A stretch of 49,118 nucleotides of DNA from positions 1 to 49,118 of the forward strand of contig CASDQW010000001.1 in NCBI GenBank assembly GCA_949282965.1. Direction: 5' to 3'. This DNA comes from an uncultured Lentisphaeria bacterium (GTDB taxonomy: Bacteria > Verrucomicrobiota > Lentisphaeria > Victivallales > Victivallaceae). Positions 46,223-49,118 of the stretch are shown one piece after another (positions within the stretch are counted from its first letter, which is position 1; the number at the start of each line of letters is the position of its first letter). Below the pieces are notes generated by a model that was given only the letters and a program-made list of their open reading frames with translations, was not told the DNA's origin and made no database searches. Both the position numbers and the translations under genes were made by a program.

Positions 46223-46251
46223 TTGCAGGAAAGGGATTTAAATGGTATATT
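46223..46251 (+). promoter_or_regulatory. Sigma70 promoter of the 188-aa / GHMP kinase / galU operon
   Basis: TTGCAG (46223-46228), 17-bp spacer, TATATT (46246-46251) preceded by TGG. Start near 46258, leader about 150 nt. Divergent from the mtaB promoter, the -35 boxes being only 6 bp apart. Confidence 0.65.
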
Positions 46252-46256
46252 ACCAT
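46242..46256. promoter_or_regulatory. Palindrome over the -10 box, candidate operator
   Basis: ATGGTA-TAT-TACCAT: two perfect 6-bp arms about a 3-bp centre covering TATATT at 46246-46251. A related ATGGTAT lies over the mtaB -10 box on the other strand. No local regulator gene is evident in this region. Confidence 0.4.
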
Positions 46257-46410
46257 ATTTTACAGACATGTGGAAGGGACTTCCCGGGCAGGTCGTGCCG
46301 ACAATTGCACGTCGCCGTGCGTTCCCGCCGTCTCCGGGAACATCCGGCGGCGGCATCCGGACGGCATCCGGGAAACGGTCGGTCCATTCCCCAATTCCGG
46401 AGTTCATGCA

Positions 46411-46977
46411 GTGAACCGTAAAGATTACATCAGCGACAACCTGATCAATATTCGGGACCGTCTGCGGCAGCCCCGGCCCATGCCGGACCCGGCCGCGGAA
46501 TCTCCGACCGTCCCGGAAAATCCCGTTGCCCCGGCAACACCGGAACGGACAACGGCAGCGCCGCAAACCCGGGCCGCCGTCCGGCGTGAGGCGGACGGCA
46601 TGCGGGCGCAGAGCGATCTCCTGAACCGTATCGCCCATGATGCCGCGGAACTGGCCGGCGAAGCGGAACTGGCGGAGCAGACGCTGCGCGACAGCCGGGC
46701 GCTCCGGGATCTGCTGCTGGCTCTGGCGGAAAAGACAGAACGACTCTCTCCGGAAAAAGACGGTGCGGTTTTCGCCAGAAACGTGGACAGTCTGCGCCTC
46801 GAATATTTCCGGATCGCCGGGAAACGCGACGCACTCCGGCGGAACCATGGACACCCCGGCGGCGGCGATCCAGCCGACCGCTCCCGGGAATGGCTGCTGC
46901 CGGTGGCGGTTCTTGGAGGCGCGATCCTGCTTGCAGGGCTGATTGTCGCGCTCGCGATGGCGGCGGTCTTTTTGTAA
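46411..46977 (+). CDS. Tail-anchored protein of unknown function
   Basis: 188 residues. Start GTG 46411 has GGAG 8 nt upstream; the frame is open further left through the promoter but that part is rejected. N-terminus RKDYISDNLINIRDRLRQ, a Pro/Ala-rich stretch, a helical middle (about 55-140, e.g. EAELAEQTLRDSRALRDLL), a Gly-rich hinge, and one C-terminal membrane helix (about 163-186, LLPVAVLGGAILLAGLIVAL). The helical cytoplasmic part with a C-terminal anchor resembles a scaffold or coupling protein. I recognise no family. It lies 14 bp before the GHMP kinase gene, so it may localise or regulate that pathway, as inference. Confidence 0.72.
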   Translation: MNRKDYISDNLINIRDRLRQPRPMPDPAAESPTVPENPVAPATPERTTAAPQTRAAVRREADGMRAQSDLLNRIAHDAAELAGEAELAEQTLRDSRALRDLLLALAEKTERLSPEKDGAVFARNVDSLRLEYFRIAGKRDALRRNHGHPGGGDPADRSREWLLPVAVLGGAILLAGLIVALAMAAVFL

Positions 46978-46991
46978 TTTCAGGTGACATC

Positions 46992-48020
46992 ATGATCATC
47001 AAAACCAGAGCATTTCCCCGTGCGGCGCTGATCGGCAACCCCTCGGACGGCTATCACGGCAAAACCATCGCCTTCGTTTTCAGCAACTACCAGGCGGAAG
47101 TCCTCCTTTATGAAAGTCCGGAACTCGACCTGCTGCCCTCCCTGCGCGATCACAGCACCTTCCAGAGCATTGAACATCTCTGCTCGGACGTCAGCTTCTA
47201 CGGGTACTACGGCGGCATCCGGCTGCTGAAAGCCACCATCCGCAAGTTTTACGACTACTGCGTGGAACGCGGCATCCAGCTGGACAACCGGAACTTCACA
47301 TTGCGCTACCGGACCAGCATTCCCAACCGGCTCGGCCTGGCGGGTTCCTCCGCCATCATCACCGCCGCGGTACAGGCGCTGACCCGCTTCTATGCCGTGC
47401 CGATCGATCCGCCGCACATGGCCAATCTGGTTTTGTCGGTGGAACGGGACGAACTCGGAATTCCCGCCGGCCTCCAGGACCGGGTGGCTCAGGCTTACAA
47501 CACGCCGGTTTACATGGATTTTGACCGCGATTACATGCAACGGCACGGAATCGGGCGCTATGAGGCACTCGACATTCCCGACGACCTCCATTGCTATATC
47601 GCCTACCGCACCGATCTGGCTGAAGGATCGGAAGTGCTCCACAGCCGTCTGCGCGACGAATATGAAGCCGGTAAACCGGAAGTTCTGGCCGCCATGCGGG
47701 AATGGGCCGATCTGACCGACCGCGTCCGGGAGGCGCTGGGAAAACGCGACTTCGGCGGTCTTCCGGCACTGCTGAACCGGAATTTTGATTTACGCTGCGA
47801 GGTCTGCGGCACCGCGATCAGTCCCAAAAACCGCCGCATGGTGGAACTGGCCCGGGCCGTCGGCGCCTCCGCCAAATTCACCGGTTCCGGCGGCGCCATC
47901 ATCGGCACCTACGAAGATGAAGCCATGTTCCATGCGCTGCGCACCCGGCTGGCCGAACATCAGATCGAGGTGATTCGTCCCGACATCGTCCGTTCACCGG
48001 AAATGGCGGTGATGTCGTGA
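46992..48020 (+). CDS. GHMP-family sugar 1-kinase, glucuronokinase-like
   Basis: 342 residues. AFPRAALIGNPSDGYHGKTIAF at the N-terminus is close to what I recall of plant glucuronokinase, where the same RxGLIGNPSDGYxGKT block is found. GLAGSSAIITA (115-125) is the ATP loop of GHMP kinases, and the C-terminal FTGSGGAIIGTY block is conserved. Phosphorylates the C1 hydroxyl of a sugar or uronate; glucuronate is the favoured guess, not shown. GTGACATC-type ribosome site 7-10 nt upstream of ATG 46992. Its last 4 bp overlap galU, suggesting that the product is passed to a nucleotidyl transferase. Confidence 0.82.
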   Translation: MIIKTRAFPRAALIGNPSDGYHGKTIAFVFSNYQAEVLLYESPELDLLPSLRDHSTFQSIEHLCSDVSFYGYYGGIRLLKATIRKFYDYCVERGIQLDNRNFTLRYRTSIPNRLGLAGSSAIITAAVQALTRFYAVPIDPPHMANLVLSVERDELGIPAGLQDRVAQAYNTPVYMDFDRDYMQRHGIGRYEALDIPDDLHCYIAYRTDLAEGSEVLHSRLRDEYEAGKPEVLAAMREWADLTDRVREALGKRDFGGLPALLNRNFDLRCEVCGTAISPKNRRMVELARAVGASAKFTGSGGAIIGTYEDEAMFHALRTRLAEHQIEVIRPDIVRSPEMAVMS

Positions 48021-48892
48021 GCGCCATCCGCAAGGCCGTCATTCCCGCCGCCGGATTCGGCACCCGTTTTCTCCCCTTCACCCGGGCGGTTCCCAAAGAG
48101 ATGATTCCGCTGGTCGACAAGCCGGTCATCCAGTACGTCGTCGAAGAGGCCGCCGCCGCCGGAATCACCGAGATTCTGATCGTCATCAGCAGCGGCAAGA
48201 CCGCAATCCAGGACCATTTTCACCCTGCCGCGGAGCTGGAGGCCCGGCTGAAGGCTTCCGGAAAAGAGGAGCTTCTGGCGGAACTGGCGGCGATCGACGC
48301 TCTGGCGAACATCCATTACGTCTATCAACATGAGTTGAACGGACTCGGCGACGCGGTGGCCCGGGCCCGGACCTTCGTCGGCCATGAACCGTTTGCGCTG
48401 CTGCTGGGTGACACGGTGCTGACCGGGGATCCGCCGGTCATCGGTCAGCTGGTCGAGGCCCACGAACGCACCGGCGCGGCAGTGGTCGCCCTGGAGGAGG
48501 TCCCCCGCGAAAAGGTGAACCGCTACGGCATCGCCGACGCCGTCAGCCGCGATGGACGCCTGTACGAAGTCCGCGCACTGGTGGAGAAACCGGATCCGGC
48601 AACCGCGCCCGGCAATCTTGCCATCGCGTCGCGCTACGTTTTTACGCCGGAGATTTTCGCGGAGCTTGACCGGACCGGGCGGGGCAGAGGCGGCGAAATC
48701 CAGTTGACCGACGCCATGAAGCTGCTGCTGACCCATCAGCCGTTGTACGGACTGCGCTTCGAAGGGCGCCGCCACGACATCGGCAACAAACTGGAATTTT
48801 TGAAAAGCACGGTGGAATTCGGACTCCGCCGACCGGAGTTTCATGATGCGTTCGCCGCGTTTCTCCGGGATATCATTCGCAATGAACCTTGA
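48017..48892 (+). CDS. galU: UTP-glucose-1-phosphate uridylyltransferase
   Basis: 291 residues, typical GalU length. Nucleotide-binding N-terminus PAAGFGTRFLPFTRAVPKEM (11-30), then PLVDKPVIQYVVEEA, HQHELNGLGDAVARA-type block (YQHELNGLGDAVARAR) and VEKPDP. Makes UDP-glucose from UTP and glucose-1-phosphate; a relaxed member could use glucuronate-1-P from the upstream kinase, which is inference. Start GTG 48017 overlaps the kinase stop (GTGA). Downstream is a 7-bp hairpin (48901-48907 with 48927-48933) without T tract. Confidence 0.95.
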   Translation: MSAIRKAVIPAAGFGTRFLPFTRAVPKEMIPLVDKPVIQYVVEEAAAAGITEILIVISSGKTAIQDHFHPAAELEARLKASGKEELLAELAAIDALANIHYVYQHELNGLGDAVARARTFVGHEPFALLLGDTVLTGDPPVIGQLVEAHERTGAAVVALEEVPREKVNRYGIADAVSRDGRLYEVRALVEKPDPATAPGNLAIASRYVFTPEIFAELDRTGRGRGGEIQLTDAMKLLLTHQPLYGLRFEGRRHDIGNKLEFLKSTVEFGLRRPEFHDAFAAFLRDIIRNEP

Positions 48893-48955
48893 CACGACCG
48901 CGCCGGCCCACCCTTCGAACGGTTTCGCCGGCGTTCATTAATCAGGAAAGAAAAC

Positions 48956-49118
48956 ATGATAAAAAAACTTCAAACTGCACTGATGCGCTGGCTGGGTTTG
49001 CCGACCACCGCACCGGTCTCTGCCAAATCCCCCCGCAAACCCCACCGGTCCGGCGACAGCGCCGGCCGGGATTCCTCCCGGCCGCGCCGGACCAAATCCG
49101 CCGCGCCGCGCACCGCCG
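48956..49118 (+). CDS. Unidentified protein, N-terminus only (runs off right end)
   Basis: 54 codons are visible. AGGAAAG lies about 5 nt before ATG 48956. The start MIKKLQTALMRWLGLPTTAP is amphipathic, followed by a basic Pro/Arg/Ser-rich low-complexity stretch, as seen in the leading tails of some RNA-binding proteins and DEAD-box helicases. Nothing more specific can be said because the gene is cut. Confidence 0.55.
   Translation, partial: MIKKLQTALMRWLGLPTTAPVSAKSPRKPHRSGDSAGRDSSRPRRTKSAAPRTA

Noticed and set aside
46174..46410. Longer N-terminus for the 188-aa protein
   Set aside because: The extra part crosses two promoters and the palindrome, and GTG 46411 has a proper ribosome site.
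48889..48933. TTGACA at the galU end as a promoter for the last gene
   Set aside because: No acceptable -10 at 16-18 bp; the DNA downstream forms a GC hairpin instead.

Overview
The window is about 60% GC, densely coded and lacks any phage, IS or CRISPR signal. It looks like chromosome of a Gram-negative anaerobe of the PVC group, most likely a Lentisphaerota (Victivallis-like) bacterium. This placement is an inference from several points: a TIGR04073-type exosortase-associated small secreted protein, lipid A genes (lpxK plus a DUF374 acyltransferase), a Na+-pumping oxaloacetate decarboxylase with unusual subunits, and several glycan-degradation genes (heparinase II/III-like lyase, GH20-like and GH36-like glycosidases, Gfo/Idh oxidoreductase). 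A database search could revise it.

Layout, left to right. 1-589: tail of an AqpZ-type aquaporin and its terminator (+). 614-4447: glycan pair, GH20-like enzyme then secreted heparinase-like lyase (-). 4751-7712: MATE pump, MarR regulator and a tandem GNAT protein as one operon (-), with a strong promoter whose -10 box overlaps a palindrome. 8054-8129: tRNA-Phe(GAA) (-). 8388-9994: acpP and fabF (+), separated by an intrinsic terminator. 10268-10840: LysM lipoprotein (+). 10935-14716: phoH, 7TM-HD phosphodiesterase, ybeY (+). 14733-15791: Gfo/Idh oxidoreductase (+), convergent with a GH36-like alpha-galactosidase and ychF (15864-18998, -). 19111-19521: TIGR04073 protein (-). 19847-25393: queF, argJ, purQ, argC, a GT2 glycosyltransferase and an orphan OppF-type ATPase (+), with an attenuator-like leader before queF. 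25417-30903: DUF374 acyltransferase, lpxK, galactokinase-like kinase, trpS and an enolase-superfamily enzyme (-). 31197-37522: coiled-coil membrane protein, two small genes found by reading the gap (42-aa membrane protein and 54-aa lipoprotein), birA, oadG, oadA, oadB (-). 37684-43807: leuS, bioD, bioA, iscS and a YbeD/DUF493 protein (-). 43912-46169: AsmA-like protein and mtaB (-). 46411-49118: divergent operon of a 188-aa tail-anchored protein, a glucuronokinase-like GHMP kinase, galU and the start of a further gene (+).

How the genes fit together. The most coherent theme is biotin: bioD and bioA act late in biotin synthesis, a cysteine desulfurase (iscS) could supply sulfur for Fe-S clusters such as that of biotin synthase, BirA attaches biotin to OadA Lys572, and OadA with OadB and OadG makes a membrane Na+ pump. 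bioB and bioF are not in the window. A second theme is sugar-1-phosphate chemistry: a galactokinase-family enzyme with a changed signature residue, and a glucuronokinase-like GHMP kinase overlapping galU, which suggests sugar to sugar-1-P to UDP-sugar salvage.

The best candidates for something not described before are the coiled-coil / 42-aa / 54-aa lipoprotein / birA / oadGAB operon, the ~190-residue secreted extension on OadB, and the 188-aa / GHMP kinase / galU operon. All functional statements come from reading sequence motifs; no searches were run.
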